This document shows positions 21,351-33,296 of a stretch of DNA of 64,000 nt, piece by piece. Source of the DNA: Aminobacter ciceronei. GTDB taxonomy: Bacteria; Pseudomonadota; Alphaproteobacteria; Rhizobiales; Rhizobiaceae. The first letter of the stretch is position 1. Each line of letters starts with the position of its first letter. A model generated the notes under the pieces. That model was not told the origin of the DNA, did not search any database, and saw only the letters and a list, made by a program, of their open reading frames with translations. Position numbers and translations under genes: made by a program. Location: NCBI RefSeq assembly GCF_014138625.1, contig NZ_JACJHY010000031.1:27988-91987 (forward strand). The letters are read 5' to 3'.

Positions 21351-21609
21351 GGCTTGGGACTAGCGGAACGGGCGATTCGCGACAAGCCTTATCGCCCAAT
21401 GCAAGAGCCGTCGGCGTCGGAGTGCGACAAATCTGCCCGCTCGCTAAAGTAGCAATCACGCGATCAGGGGGTCATTCACCATTTTTGCGCGTGTTGCACT
21501 GCGGTGATTGCCTTTTGGATCGAATTGCGGCCATTGTCGTTACGTCGCCTTCTTCCGGTCCAGTTCGTGGCTGACGTAAGGCTGAATCATTTCAAAGTCT
21601 CAGGGATCT

Positions 21610-22806
21610 ATGATGACGCAACACCGCTCTGCATTCCGCAAGCTCGCACTCACGACCTTCCTGTTCTCGCTTCCGCTCAATGCAGCGATGGCCCAGGATG
21701 CCACCGCTGTCGCCGAGCGGCTCAAGTCGGTGCTGGCCGGCCAGAGCCTGACGCTTGGCTGGAGCAGCGTCTCCGGCGACGCGTCCGAAGCGGTCATCGA
21801 AGGTGCGACCATCGCCATGGACGGCGAAGGCAAGCCGCTGTCGATCGGCAAGCTCACGCTCAGCGGCATCACCGAGGAGAATCGCGGCTTCAAGATCGAG
21901 ACGATCACCACCGAGCCCTACAGCCTCAACGAAGGCCCGACCAAGGTCGAGGTCAGCCCGCTGACGCTCGGCAATGTCACGCTGCCGGCCACCGACTCGA
22001 CCGACATCCTGGCCTCGTTCCTGATGTATGAGACCGCCAATCTCGACACTGTCAGCGTCAAGGTCGGCGACAAGCAGGCCTTCCAGATGACCAATTTCGC
22101 AGCCGAGGTGACGCCTCCGGCCGACGGCAACGCCATGGAGTTCACCGGTTCGGCCGAAAAGTTCACCGCCGACCTGACCCTGGTGGAAGACCCGCAGTCG
22201 AAGGCTGCGATCGAGGCGCTCGGCTACCAGAACATCTCGGGCGACTTCCAGATGGAAGGCACCTGGCAGCCAACAGACGGCCGCATGGCACTGTCGAGCT
22301 ACGACATCACCGTCGACAATGCCGGCACGCTCGGCATGACCTTCGACCTCGGCGGCTACACCGTGGAATTCCTGAAGTCGGTGCAGGAACTGCAGAAGAA
22401 GATGGCCGCCCAGCCGGAAGGCGCCGACAACTCGGCCCAGGGCATGGCCATGCTCGGCCTGATGCAGCAGCTGACCTTCAATGGCGCAACCGTGCGCTTC
22501 GACGACGATTCGGTGACCAACAAGGTTCTCGAATACGTCGCCAAGCAGCAGAACATGACGGCCAAGGACATTGCCAACCAGGCCAAGGCGATCGTGCCGT
22601 TCCTGATGATGGAACTGAACAATCCGGAGCTGTCGACCCAGGTGACGGCGGCCGTCACCGCCTATCTCGACGCGCCCAAGTCGATCGAGATCGCCGCCAA
22701 GCCAGCCTCGCCGGTCCCGTTCGCCCTGCTCGCCGCAAGCGGCATGTCGAACCCCAAGGACCTGCCCAAGACGCTCGGCCTGACGGTGACCGCAAACCAG
22801 GACTGA
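21610..22806 (+). CDS. Exported protein of unknown function
   Basis: This 398-residue protein has a clear Sec signal (residues 1-28, ending NAAMA). The rest is predicted soluble and repetitive in character: short beta segments (IEGATIAMDG, LTLSGITEE, VSPLTLGNVTL) followed by a helical C-terminal part. This resembles lipid-binding or DUF945-like periplasmic proteins of rhizobia, but I cannot assign a family. Two consecutive ATGs (21610, 21613) are possible starts. It stands alone and ends before a strong bidirectional terminator shared with aspS. Confidence 0.8.
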   Translation: MMTQHRSAFRKLALTTFLFSLPLNAAMAQDATAVAERLKSVLAGQSLTLGWSSVSGDASEAVIEGATIAMDGEGKPLSIGKLTLSGITEENRGFKIETITTEPYSLNEGPTKVEVSPLTLGNVTLPATDSTDILASFLMYETANLDTVSVKVGDKQAFQMTNFAAEVTPPADGNAMEFTGSAEKFTADLTLVEDPQSKAAIEALGYQNISGDFQMEGTWQPTDGRMALSSYDITVDNAGTLGMTFDLGGYTVEFLKSVQELQKKMAAQPEGADNSAQGMAMLGLMQQLTFNGATVRFDDDSVTNKVLEYVAKQQNMTAKDIANQAKAIVPFLMMELNNPELSTQVTAAVTAYLDAPKSIEIAAKPASPVPFALLAASGMSNPKDLPKTLGLTVTANQD

Positions 22807-22830
22807 TCCTGGCCGCGACATCAGAAACGC

Positions 22831-22860
22831 AAAAGCCCGGCAGCGATGCCGGGCTTGTTT
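22831..22860. terminator. Bidirectional terminator between the exported protein and aspS
   Basis: A perfect 10-bp stem AAGCCCGGCA/TGCCGGGCTT with loop GCGA has AAAA before and TTGTTT after it. It can serve both converging genes. Confidence 0.88.
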
Positions 22861-22892
22861 GTTGAGTCAAAAGAGTCGCTTGCGCGGATCGC

Positions 22893-24683
22893 CTAAGCCT
22901 CTTTCTTGGCCACCGCGACACGCAGCGACAGCTCGCGCAGCTGCTGCGGGGTGGCTTCCGACGGCGCGTTCATCAACAGGTCCTGCGCCTGCTGATTCAT
23001 CGGGAACAAAGTCACTTCACGCAGGTTCTTGGCGCCGACGAGCAGCATGATGACGCGGTCGACGCCGGCAGCCATGCCGCCATGCGGCGGGGCACCGTAC
23101 TGGAAGGCGCGGTAGAGGCCGCCGAACTGCTCCTCGACCTCCTCGCGCGTCTTGCCGGTCAGCTCGAACGCCTTGACCATCAGCTCGGGCAGCTGGTTGC
23201 GGATCGAACCGGAGGCGATTTCGAAGCCGTTGCAGACCATGTCGTACTGGTAGGCCTTGATGGTCAGCGGATCCTGGTTGTTCAGCGCATCCAGGCCGCC
23301 CTGCGGCATCGAGAACGGGTTGTGGGCGAAATCGATCTTCTTTTCTTCTTCCAGCCATTCGTAGAACGGGAAGTCGATGATCCAGCACAGCTCGAAGCGG
23401 TCGCGGTCGACGAGGTTCAGCTCCTCGCCGGCGCGGGTGCGGGCAGCACCAGCAAACGAGACGAACTTCTTGGGATCGCCGGCGACGAAGAAGGCAGCAT
23501 CGCCGTCGGACAGGCCAAGCTGCTGGCGGATGGCTTCGGTGCGCTCCTCGCCGATGTTCTTGGCGATCGGGCCGGCGCCTTCGAGCTTGTCGCCTTCCTT
23601 GCGCCAGAAGATGTAGCCGAGACCCGGCTGGCCCTCGCCCTGCGCCCACGAGTTCATGCGGTCGCAGAAGGCGCGGCTGCCGCCTGTCCTGGCCGGGATC
23701 GCCCAGACCTCGACCTTCGGGTTCGAGGCGATCATGCCGGCGAACACCTTGAAGCCAGAGCCGTCGAAATGGCTGGTGACTTCCTGGATCTCGATCGGGT
23801 TGCGCAGGTCGGGCTTATCGGTGCCGTAGGTGCGCAGCGCGGTGTCATAGGGAATGCGGCGGAACTGTTGAGTGACCGGCTTGCCGTCGGCAAACTTCTC
23901 GAACACGCCGCGCATCACCGGCTCCATCGTGTTCCAGACGTCTTCCTGGGTCACGAAGCTCATTTCGAGGTCGAGCTGGTAGAATTCGCCCGGCAGGCGG
24001 TCAGCGCGCGGGTCTTCGTCGCGGAAGCAAGGCGCGATCTGGAAGTACCGGTCGAAGCCGGCGACCATCAGCAGCTGCTTGTACTGCTGCGGCGCCTGCG
24101 GCAGCGCGAAGAACTTGCCGGGATGGATGCGCGACGGCACCAGGAAGTCGCGCGCGCCTTCCGGCGACGAGGCCGTCAGGATCGGCGTCGAATATTCAGT
24201 GAAACCCTCGCCGGTCATGCGATTGCGCATTTCGGCGATGATCTTGGTACGGGCGACGATGTTCTTGTGCAGCGTTTCGCGGCGCAGATCGAGGAAGCGG
24301 TACTTCAAGCGAATGTCTTCTGGATAGTCCGGCTCGCCGAACACCGGCAGCGGCAATTCCTTGGAGGCCGACAGAACCTCGATTTCCTGGGCAAAGACTT
24401 CGATCTCGCCGGTCGGCAGGTTGCCGTTGACGGCTTCCGCCATGCGCGCCTTGACCTCGCCGTCGACGCGGATGACCCACTCGCCGCGCACCGTTTCGGC
24501 GGCCTTGAAGGCGGGCGAATCGGGATCGGCGACGATCTGGGTCAGGCCGTAATGGTCGCGCAGGTCGATGAACAGCAGGCCGCCGTGATCTCGCACGCGA
24601 TGCACCCAGCCGGACAGGCGAACGGCGGCGCCGACGTCGGATTTCCTCAATTGAGCGCAGGTGTGGCTGCGGTAACGATGCAT
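22893..24683 (-). CDS. aspS: Aspartyl-tRNA synthetase
   Basis: This 596-residue class II synthetase charges tRNA-Asp. An N-terminal OB fold (about 1-110) binds the anticodon. Motif 2 is visible as [18 protein letters not shown] and motif 3 as [15 protein letters not shown]. The bacterial-type GAD insertion lies between. The length is normal for the bacterial enzyme. The sequence alone does not tell whether it also charges tRNA-Asn. Confidence 0.97.
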   Translation of the reverse strand: MHRYRSHTCAQLRKSDVGAAVRLSGWVHRVRDHGGLLFIDLRDHYGLTQIVADPDSPAFKAAETVRGEWVIRVDGEVKARMAEAVNGNLPTGEIEVFAQEIEVLSASKELPLPVFGEPDYPEDIRLKYRFLDLRRETLHKNIVARTKIIAEMRNRMTGEGFTEYSTPILTASSPEGARDFLVPSRIHPGKFFALPQAPQQYKQLLMVAGFDRYFQIAPCFRDEDPRADRLPGEFYQLDLEMSFVTQEDVWNTMEPVMRGVFEKFADGKPVTQQFRRIPYDTALRTYGTDKPDLRNPIEIQEVTSHFDGSGFKVFAGMIASNPKVEVWAIPARTGGSRAFCDRMNSWAQGEGQPGLGYIFWRKEGDKLEGAGPIAKNIGEERTEAIRQQLGLSDGDAAFFVAGDPKKFVSFAGAARTRAGEELNLVDRDRFELCWIIDFPFYEWLEEEKKIDFAHNPFSMPQGGLDALNNQDPLTIKAYQYDMVCNGFEIASGSIRNQLPELMVKAFELTGKTREEVEEQFGGLYRAFQYGAPPHGGMAAGVDRVIMLLVGAKNLREVTLFPMNQQAQDLLMNAPSEATPQQLRELSLRVAVAKKEA

Positions 24684-24821
24684 GGCAAATTTTCCGGTTC
24701 AGGCTGTTTGGACGTCACGCCGGGGCGACAGCTGCGCCCGGGCCTAAAATTTGGCGCGAAAAGCGCATGGGTGCCCGGTTTTGTCAAGGTAAAGCGGTTT
24801 TAAGACCGCTCAGGCGCAGGG

Positions 24822-25238
24822 TCAAAACCGCTTCTTCAGCCAAACCCTGGAATGTCCGGCCGGGTAATCGTCGATGCGGCCGAACTCTTGATATCCCAAT
24901 CGCTTGTAGAACTCCGGCGCCTGGAACGTATACGAATCGAGGTGAACGCCGATGCAGCCGCGCTGCCGTGCCACCTCCTCGGCCCGGGCAATCAGCCGCT
25001 GGCCAAGGCCCTCGCCGCGATGAGCGCTGCTGATCCACAGCCATTCGACGAACAGCCAGGTGTATTCGGACGACCCTTTGAGGCCGCCGGCGACCGAGCC
25101 ATCCTTGCCATGGGCGACGATCCAGAGATCCTGGTCGTTGTGCGGACCGGCGGTGTCGAAATTATAGGCGTTCAGCCCCTCGCCGATGAAGCGGGCCGTT
25201 TCCTCGTCGATGCTGGTGCTCACTGTCAATGTCGTCAT
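24822..25238 (-). CDS. GNAT family N-acetyltransferase
   Basis: This compact 138-residue acetyltransferase has a motif A acetyl-CoA site HRGEGLGQRLIARAEEVARQRG and the following LDSYTFQAPEFYKRLGYQEFG typical of small GNAT enzymes. The substrate is unknown. It stands alone between aspS and an MFS gene. The ATG start at 25238 gives a full beta1 strand at the N terminus. Confidence 0.88.
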   Translation of the reverse strand: MTTLTVSTSIDEETARFIGEGLNAYNFDTAGPHNDQDLWIVAHGKDGSVAGGLKGSSEYTWLFVEWLWISSAHRGEGLGQRLIARAEEVARQRGCIGVHLDSYTFQAPEFYKRLGYQEFGRIDDYPAGHSRVWLKKRF

Positions 25239-25431
25239 CGCGGCCTCGTCTGTCCCTCACAATCCAGCCAGCGGTCCACTTGTCAGGGATGAACCGGGCC
25301 GCGCGCGCACGCTAGACGCTGCCGCGGCAGCGACGTTGGCGCAGTCGACGGAATATGTCGCACCAGCGGCTGTCCGGCATTGACCGATCGGGCAAACTGT
25401 AGCCACCTCAGCTTTTGTACTGCGTTGCCTG

Positions 25432-26676
25432 ATGTCCTCCATACGCCCCCTCATCCCGCTCCTGATCACCGCCGGCATCCTGTTGGGCGGCAACGGCCTG
25501 CAAAGCACCTTGATTGCGCTGCGCGGAGCACAGGAGGGATTTACTGCCTCGACCATCGGCCTGATGGGGACCTGCTATTTCGTCGGGTTCCTGCTCGGCT
25601 GCCTGTTCATCTCACGCATCATGAAGGCCGTCGGCCACGTCCGGGCTTTCGCGGCACTCGCCGCCATCGCCGCCTCGGCAACGCTGACTTTGGTTCTCGT
25701 CATCGACCCGGTGATGTGGTCAGTGATCCGCTTTGCCACCGGCTTCTGCTTCGCCGGACTGTTCACGGTCATGGAGAGCTGGCTCAATTCAGGCGTCTCC
25801 AACCACGACCGCGCCCGAATCCTGGCGATCTACCGCATCATCGACATCGGCTCGGTGACTGGCGCGCAGTTCATGATCCCGGTCTTCGGCGCCGGCGGCT
25901 TCACCATCTTCGCCATCATGTCGATCATGATCACACTGTCGTTGGTGCCGGTCTCGCTGGGCGACCGCTCCAATCCGACACCGCCCGAAGACGTCAAGCT
26001 CGACCTCAAACGCGCCTGGCAGATTTCGCCACTCGGCAGCATCGGCTGCATCTTCGTCGGCGTCACCAACAGCGCCTTCCGCACGCTGAGCCCGATCTAT
26101 GCCGAGCAGATCGGCCTGTCGGTGACCGACGTCGTCACCTTCGTCAGTGTCGGCATCATCGGCGGTGCGCTGGTCCAGTACCCGCTCGGCTACATGTCCG
26201 ACCTGTGGGACCGTCGCAAGGTGCTGCTCGTCACCACTGCCGGCGCCATGGCCTCCGCGCTGATGCTGGTCTTCCTCGCCGGCAATTCGCCGCTGGCCAA
26301 CTTCGTCTTCGTCTTCATCTTCGGATCGTTCGCCATGCCGCTCTATTCGCTGTCGGCAGCACATGCCAACGACCGCGCCGAAAAAGGCGAATTCGTGCTG
26401 ATCAACGCGGCATTGATGCTGTTCTATTCCGTCGGTGCCATCGCGGGACCCTTCGTCGCCTCACTGGTGATGGAAAAGTTCGGCCCGCATTCGCTGTTCA
26501 GCTTCAGTGCGGCCGTCTATGTCGTGTTCGTCGCCGTCATCATCTACCGTATGGGCTCGCGCTCGCCGGTGCCGGCCGGCCACCGCGGACGCTTCATCGC
26601 CCTGTTGAGGACGTCCCCGATCTTTGCCCGGCTTGCAGGCCGAAACAGCGCTGCAAACGGCAGCGATGAGGGCTAG
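25432..26676 (+). CDS. MFS transporter
   Basis: This 414-residue carrier has 12 predicted membrane segments and an MFS loop ISRIMKAVGHVRAF after segment 2. The overall pattern (RILAIYRIIDIGSVTGAQF, YPLGYMSDLWDRRKV) resembles YcaD-like MFS proteins, whose substrates are mostly unknown. It lies 84 bases before rnd on the same strand. No regulator is adjacent. Confidence 0.86.
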   Translation: MSSIRPLIPLLITAGILLGGNGLQSTLIALRGAQEGFTASTIGLMGTCYFVGFLLGCLFISRIMKAVGHVRAFAALAAIAASATLTLVLVIDPVMWSVIRFATGFCFAGLFTVMESWLNSGVSNHDRARILAIYRIIDIGSVTGAQFMIPVFGAGGFTIFAIMSIMITLSLVPVSLGDRSNPTPPEDVKLDLKRAWQISPLGSIGCIFVGVTNSAFRTLSPIYAEQIGLSVTDVVTFVSVGIIGGALVQYPLGYMSDLWDRRKVLLVTTAGAMASALMLVFLAGNSPLANFVFVFIFGSFAMPLYSLSAAHANDRAEKGEFVLINAALMLFYSVGAIAGPFVASLVMEKFGPHSLFSFSAAVYVVFVAVIIYRMGSRSPVPAGHRGRFIALLRTSPIFARLAGRNSAANGSDEG

Positions 26677-26760
26677 ACTCCGTGATCGGACGTGCAAGTG
26701 CTTGACGAAAGGGCGCTCGGCTGAAATGGAAAGACAACGCGTTCTGATAAAAGCAATATT

Positions 26761-27918
26761 ATGCATGTAATAACGACCCAGGACGAACTCGAAACCGTCA
26801 TAGCCGCTCTCGAAAAGTCCAACTTCGTCACGGTAGACACCGAGTTCATTCGCGAAACCACTTTCTGGCCCGAGCTCTGCCTGATCCAGATGGCAGCGCC
26901 CGGCGTTTCCGCACTGGTCGATCCCCTGGCGCCCGACCTCGACCTCAAGCCATTCTTCCGGCTAATGGCCAATGAGGCGGTGACCAAGGTTTTCCATGCC
27001 GCCCGCCAGGACATCGAAATCATCTTCCATCTCGGCGCACTGATCCCGCACCCGGTGTTCGATACCCAGGTCGCCGCCATGGTCTGTGGCTTCGGCGACA
27101 GCGTCTCCTACGAACAGATCGTGCAGAAGATCACCGGCGGACGCATCGACAAGTCATCGCGCTTCACCGACTGGCGCCACCGCCCGCTGTCGGAAAAGCA
27201 GCTCGACTATGCGCTGGCCGACGTCACACACCTGATCGACGTCTACAAGCATCTCGTCACCGAGCTCGAGCGCGAGAATCGCGCCCACTGGCTCAATGAA
27301 GAGATGGAGGTCCTGACCTCACGCGAGACCTACGACCCGCATCCCGAGGACGCCTGGAAGCGGCTGAAGATGCGCCTGCGCAAGCCGCAGGAACTGGCCA
27401 TCGTGCAGGCAGTGGCTGCCTGGCGTGAGCGCGAGGCGCGCGAGCGCAACGTGCCGCGTGGCCGCGTGCTCAAGGACGACGCGATCTACGAAGTCGCCCA
27501 GCAGGCGCCACGCGATGCAACCGCACTTGCCCGACTGCGCACCACGCCCAAGGGCTGGGAACGTTCGTCGTCGGCGACGGCGCTGCTCACCGTCGTCAAC
27601 GCGGCGCTCGAAATTCCGCGCGACCAGATACCCAAGCTGCCCAAGACATTCCAGCCGCCGGAGGGCTCCAGTGCCGCCTCCGAGCTGCTCAAGGTGCTGC
27701 TGCGGCTCGTCTCGGAGAAGGAAGGCGTTGCCCCCAAGGTGCTCGCTTCGGGCGACGATATCGACCGTATCGCCGCAGAAGGCGAAGCTGCCGACGTCCC
27801 TGCCCTGCAGGGCTGGCGCCGTTCGGTGTTCGGCGAGGCAGCACTGAAGCTGGTGCGCGGCGAACTGGCCATCCGCTTCGACAAGCGCCGCATTTCGGTG
27901 TTCGAGGTCAACAGCTGA
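26761..27918 (+). CDS. rnd: Ribonuclease D
   Basis: This 385-residue 3'-5' exoribonuclease trims tRNA and other small RNA ends. DEDDy-type catalytic residues are visible in VTVDTEFIRETTFWP (Asp, Glu), VFHAARQDIEIIFH (Asp) and DYALADVTHLIDVY (Asp/Tyr region). An HRDC domain follows at about 205-290. The length is as expected. The ATG at 26761 starts the conserved N terminus. Confidence 0.95.
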   Translation: MHVITTQDELETVIAALEKSNFVTVDTEFIRETTFWPELCLIQMAAPGVSALVDPLAPDLDLKPFFRLMANEAVTKVFHAARQDIEIIFHLGALIPHPVFDTQVAAMVCGFGDSVSYEQIVQKITGGRIDKSSRFTDWRHRPLSEKQLDYALADVTHLIDVYKHLVTELERENRAHWLNEEMEVLTSRETYDPHPEDAWKRLKMRLRKPQELAIVQAVAAWREREARERNVPRGRVLKDDAIYEVAQQAPRDATALARLRTTPKGWERSSSATALLTVVNAALEIPRDQIPKLPKTFQPPEGSSAASELLKVLLRLVSEKEGVAPKVLASGDDIDRIAAEGEAADVPALQGWRRSVFGEAALKLVRGELAIRFDKRRISVFEVNS

Positions 27919-27928
27919 ACGGCCTGTT

Positions 27929-27949
27929 CGGCGCGGTCAGACCGCGCCG
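27929..27949. repeat. GC-rich hairpin between rnd and the MAPEG gene
   Basis: CGGCGCGGT-CAG-ACCGCGCCG is a perfect 9-bp stem that includes the stop codon of the MAPEG gene, between two converging genes. It has no T tract, so it is at best a partial or bidirectional stop signal. Confidence 0.5.
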
Positions 27950-28356
27950 GCAAGGTGCAGCGCAAACCAGATCCAGATCAGCGCGAGAAGCAGCGCGCCA
28001 AGAATGAAGGCCCTGCTGCGATACTTGACCCTGTTGGCGGTCAGGTGGAACCAGGCATGCGTATAGCGCGACGCCACGAACAGCCAGGCCAGCAACAGCG
28101 CCACATATGAAACGCCCGACGTCACATAGAGCGACAGGCAGGCGGCGTAGAGCAGCACCGGCAGTTCGAACTGGTTAATGATGTTGTTGGCGGCGGTGAC
28201 GCTGGATTCAGGTTCGGTGGACCGCGTCTTGAACTGATTGATCCGCGCTTCGCCGGACCGGACAGCATTCCTGCGCCTGGCCGAAAGTACGGCATAGACG
28301 ATGTAGACCAGCAGGACCTGGGCAAGCATGGGCCAGAAAATCGTGGCCTGGTTCAT
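27937..28356 (-). CDS. MAPEG family membrane protein
   Basis: This 139-residue protein has four transmembrane segments and the MAPEG pattern: NQFELPVLLYAACL in the middle and VASRYTHAWFHLTANRVKYRSRAF near the C terminus. Eukaryotic family members act in eicosanoid and glutathione metabolism; bacterial roles are mostly unknown. I start at the ATG at 28356 because AGGGG then lies 7 bases upstream; an ATG at 28362 abuts that site. Confidence 0.87.
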   Translation of the reverse strand: MNQATIFWPMLAQVLLVYIVYAVLSARRRNAVRSGEARINQFKTRSTEPESSVTAANNIINQFELPVLLYAACLSLYVTSGVSYVALLLAWLFVASRYTHAWFHLTANRVKYRSRAFILGALLLALIWIWFALHLAGAV

Positions 28357-28683
28357 AAGCATCCCCTGAATAAAAGCAGATAATCACAAGAATATCCGTC
28401 ACAACACTTCATCTTGATTAACGGAGAATTCACTGGCGCGGACGAGACTAGGGACGAAAAGCACAGTCCCATGATCGGCCAAACATGATGCTTCCCGCAA
28501 CCGCCAATCGCTTTCAGCCGGCCCTTTCGGTCATCCAGCCCCACGAACGCACGATGCGCGAGGATTGACGGCCACGAACCGCCCGGGGGCGAAGGCACGT
28601 CACGGCTTGCTCGCCCGCTACCGAGTCTCCGAGCCGGTCGAATCCGAGAAGAAACAGAAATGCTCGATACGGCTCTAAGCCTG
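28357..28683. other. Gene-free stretch
   Basis: I see no supported gene, RNA or repeat in these ~330 bases. The part near 28370-28430 is AT-rich and should hold the MAPEG promoter. Confidence 0.5.
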
Positions 28684-29259
28684 TCAGCCAGCCCTGTGGC
28701 TTCCAACGTCGGCCGAATTTGATCGGTTGCGCTTCGCCGCCAGGGCAAAGGCAGCGATGACGACAACCGGCACCGCCAGAAATGCGAACTTGGTCACGAC
28801 AAGCGCCGAGGCCAGCGACATCGACCTTGAGCCGGCCGATGCCGGGTCGGACAGGATGCGCGCAACGACGATGTTCTGGGCATAGTCTGATATCATATAG
28901 GGCAGCACCAGGGTCAAAGCCGTGACCGAGCGCATGGTTTCGGACAAGCTCGAAAAACGCTTGAGACGCTCGCCTGATTTCAGCATCAGGCTGACCAAAG
29001 TGGCTGACAGCAGTGCCGGGAAGATCAGATCGAAGGTCAGATAGTGCCAGACGAGAATGATCTCGGCACCCGGCCGCCCCATGGCCGCGATCCAGGCAAA
29101 ACCCTCGGCCTCGGAGAAACCGAGAAAACGCAGGTCGAGCGACGGCAGGCCGCCGCTCAGGCTGCGGAAATAGAGGAACTCCAGCATCGTCATGGCGGCG
29201 AAGACCGCCGCCGTGGCGACACATAATGCGGCCGCGTGGCGCCGCAGCCGCAGCACCAT
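28684..29259 (-). CDS. Membrane protein of unknown function
   Basis: This 191-residue protein has four predicted membrane segments (about 8-28, 62-85, 103-122 and 143-168) and a hydrophilic tail. I do not recognise a family. The sequence ILVWHYLTFDLIFPALLS is its most distinctive part. The ATG at 29259 lies 4 bases after the guaB stop on the same strand, so it is probably cotranscribed with guaB. A TTG one codon earlier is also possible. Confidence 0.75.
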   Translation of the reverse strand: MVLRLRRHAAALCVATAAVFAAMTMLEFLYFRSLSGGLPSLDLRFLGFSEAEGFAWIAAMGRPGAEIILVWHYLTFDLIFPALLSATLVSLMLKSGERLKRFSSLSETMRSVTALTLVLPYMISDYAQNIVVARILSDPASAGSRSMSLASALVVTKFAFLAVPVVVIAAFALAAKRNRSNSADVGSHRAG

Positions 29260-29263
29260 CAAA

Positions 29264-30835
<1,572 letters not shown>

Positions 30836-30954
30836 TCAGGATTGGCGGTGGCTGGTACCACGTCTTCGAAGCGATGAAAAGCGCATGATGACGGCCAATT
30901 GCACGCCGCGCAGATCGGCCGGCTTGCGCCCGGCACGACAAACATGGCGGCAAG

Positions 30955-31056
30955 GACGACAACGACTTCCTGTCGACACATCCGCCAACCTCGGAACGCA
31001 TCGCCGAGACGATGCGTTATGCCCGCGAGGCCGGCACCTCGAAGTATCTGGCCCTG
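30955..31056 (+). pseudogene. Remnant of an M48-family metallopeptidase C terminus
   Basis: One plus-strand frame encodes NDFLSTHPPTSERIAETM and about 13 further related residues. FLSTHP-x-x-x-x-RI is the hallmark C-terminal stretch of M48 (Zn-dependent, BepA/LoiP-like) peptidases. No HExxH active site or the rest of the enzyme is found on either side, and the frame upstream closes quickly. It is therefore a ~100-base relic in the ~400-base gap between guaB and the DHA2-type pump (30767-31169), which holds nothing else I can name. Confidence 0.6.
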
Positions 31057-31169
31057 AATTGCAAAAGGCGCTGGCTACGGACATATCAAGGCATCCGTGA
31101 TAACGCTCGGTTGCGGTCGAACCAGCGACCGCCTTGCGTCAGACTTCCTGCCCCCCGGACTTGCCCCGC

Positions 31170-32579
31170 GTGAACAGAACCACCCCGCTGATCCTTGCCG
31201 TCGCCCTGTTCATGGAGAACATGGATTCGACCGTCATCGCAACGTCCTTGCCGGCGATCGCCACCGACATCGGTACGAGCCCGATCGCGCTCAAGCTGGC
31301 GCTGACGGCCTATCTCGTCTCGCTCGCCATCTTCATCCCGATCAGCGCCTGGATGGCCGACCGCTTCGGCGCCAAGCTGGTCTTCCGCGTCGCCATCGGC
31401 GTGTTCATGCTGGGCTCGGTCGCCTGCGCCGTCTCTGGTTCCCTAGGCGAGTTCGTGCTGGCGCGCTTCCTGCAGGGCATGGGCGGATCGATGATGACGC
31501 CGGTGGCGCGCCTGGTGCTGGTGCGCACAACTGAGAAGAGCGGGCTGGTGTCGGCCATGGCGACGCTGACCATCCCTGCCCTCATCGGCCCACTGATCGG
31601 CCCGCCGGTCGGCGGCTTCATCACCACCTTCTTTGCCTGGCATTGGATCTTCCTGATCAACATCCCGATCGGCGCGATCGGCATCTGGCTGTCCGGGCGT
31701 TTCCTGCCTGAAATCCCGCCCGAGCCGACACGCCCGCTCGACGTCACAGGCTTCTTCCTCTCGGCCATCGCCGCCTCGGGCATCGTCTTCGGCCTGTCGG
31801 TCGTCAGCCTGCCGGCATTGCCGCCGGTCGTTGGCGTCGTGACCATCGGCATCGGCGTGATCAGCGCCCTGCTCTATGTCAGGCACGCCAGGGGCAGGGA
31901 TTACCCGCTGCTGCAGCTCAAGCTGTTTTCCAACCCGGTGTTCCGGACGGCCATTGCGGGCGGATCGCTGTTCCGCATCGGCGTCGGCGCGACGCCGTTC
32001 CTCTTGCCGCTGCTGTTCCAGCTCGGCTTCGGGCTGACGCCGTTCCAGTCCGGCATGATCACCTTCGCAACCGCTGCGGGCGCGCTGACGATGAAATTCG
32101 TGGCGCCGCGCATCCTGCGCACTGTCGGCTTCCGCACCGTGCTTCTGGTCGCCTCGGGCTGCTCGGCCTGCCTGATCGCCGCCAACGGCTTTTTCACGGC
32201 CGAGACGCCTTACCTGCTGATCCTGTCGGTGCTGTTCCTCGCCGGCTTCCTGCGCTCGATGTTCTTCACCTCCACCAACGCTCTGGTGTTCGCCGATATC
32301 GAGCCGGCGCAGAGCGGCCAGGCAACGGCGATTTCGGCGGCCGCCCAGCAGATCACGGTGGCGCTCGGCGTTGCCGTCGGCGGCGGCGCGCTGGAGTTGT
32401 GGAGCGTGTTCACAGGCCAGGCCATCGGCGGCGCAGGCTTCACCTTCGCCTTCCTGGTCATTGCCGTCATCACGGCCCTGCCGATGCTTTTGTTTGTGCG
32501 GCTGGCGCCCGACGCCGGCAAGGCCATTTCAGGTCATGGCGGGCCGAGGCCCACAGCCGAAGAGCCGCAACAGCTATGA
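31170..32579 (+). CDS. MFS efflux transporter, DHA2 (EmrB/QacA-type)
   Basis: This 469-residue carrier probably has 14 membrane segments. Visible are [21 protein letters not shown] for segment 1, [12 protein letters not shown] for motif A, and the antiporter motif C-like stretch [21 protein letters not shown]2 pumps usually export drugs or toxic amphiphiles with proton exchange. I take the GTG at 31170; a TTG at 31134 would add 12 residues with no obvious role. The 3' end overlaps rlmE tail to tail by 6 bases. Confidence 0.88.
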   Translation: MNRTTPLILAVALFMENMDSTVIATSLPAIATDIGTSPIALKLALTAYLVSLAIFIPISAWMADRFGAKLVFRVAIGVFMLGSVACAVSGSLGEFVLARFLQGMGGSMMTPVARLVLVRTTEKSGLVSAMATLTIPALIGPLIGPPVGGFITTFFAWHWIFLINIPIGAIGIWLSGRFLPEIPPEPTRPLDVTGFFLSAIAASGIVFGLSVVSLPALPPVVGVVTIGIGVISALLYVRHARGRDYPLLQLKLFSNPVFRTAIAGGSLFRIGVGATPFLLPLLFQLGFGLTPFQSGMITFATAAGALTMKFVAPRILRTVGFRTVLLVASGCSACLIAANGFFTAETPYLLILSVLFLAGFLRSMFFTSTNALVFADIEPAQSGQATAISAAAQQITVALGVAVGGGALELWSVFTGQAIGGAGFTFAFLVIAVITALPMLLFVRLAPDAGKAISGHGGPRPTAEEPQQL

Positions 32580-33296
32580 CGGGTCGGCGGCAGCCCTGCC
32601 CTTGAAGTCCTTGGCGAGCAAATAAAGCTCGGCCGATTCGTCGCGCGAGGCCGGCGGCTTGACGTGATGGACGCTGCGGAAATTCTGCTTGAGCAGGTTC
32701 AAGAGCTCGGCCTCGGTGCCGCCCTGGAAGGTCTTGGCCAGGAAGTGGCCGCCCGGCTTGAGCACCGAAATGGCAAAATCGGCGGCGACCTCGCACAGAT
32801 GCATGGTGCGGATGTGGTCGGTGCGGCGGTGGCCCGTCGTCGGCGCCGCCATGTCGGAGAGCACGACGTCGGGGGCGCCGCCGAGCGTTTCCGAAAGCCG
32901 CTGCGGCGCGGCGTCATCCAGAAAATCCATCAGCAGCACGGGCGCACCGGGCACGGCATCCATTTCGAGATAGTCGATGCCGACGACATGCGGGTTCTCG
33001 GCGGTCGAGCCGGTGCGGGCCGCCGCCACCTGGCACCAGCCGCCGGGCGCGGCACCGAGATCGATGATCTTCATGCCGGGCTTGAGCAGATGATGCTTGT
33101 CGTCGATCTCGATCAGCTTGTAGGCCGCGCGCGAGCGGTAGCCGTCGGCCTTGGAGCGCTGGACATAAGGATCGTTCATGTGGCGCTCGAGCCAGCGGCG
33201 CGACGATTCCTTGAGGCCGCGCTTCTTCTTGATCTTGGTGCGCATCACGCGTGTCGCGCCTGCCGCCACCTCCGGCTTAGTCGGCTTCTTGGTCAT
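32574..33296 (-). CDS. rlmE: 23S rRNA (uridine-2'-O)-methyltransferase RlmE (FtsJ)
   Basis: This 240-residue SAM-dependent enzyme methylates U2552 in the ribosomal A loop. The SAM site is [15 protein letters not shown], the catalytic region is [19 protein letters not shown], and the FLAKTFQGG lysine completes the K-D-K-E set. The N terminus is about 30 residues longer and more basic than in E. coli. The ATG at 33296 overlaps the stop of the phosphatase gene (ATGA). Confidence 0.94.
   Translation of the reverse strand: MTKKPTKPEVAAGATRVMRTKIKKKRGLKESSRRWLERHMNDPYVQRSKADGYRSRAAYKLIEIDDKHHLLKPGMKIIDLGAAPGGWCQVAAARTGSTAENPHVVGIDYLEMDAVPGAPVLLMDFLDDAAPQRLSETLGGAPDVVLSDMAAPTTGHRRTDHIRTMHLCEVAADFAISVLKPGGHFLAKTFQGGTEAELLNLLKQNFRSVHHVKPPASRDESAELYLLAKDFKGRAAADPS

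Noticed and set aside
18915..21452. An 845-codon open frame on the plus strand opposite parC
   Set aside because: It lies wholly antisense to a well-conserved gene, its protein has no family traits, and such frames are expected in GC-rich DNA.
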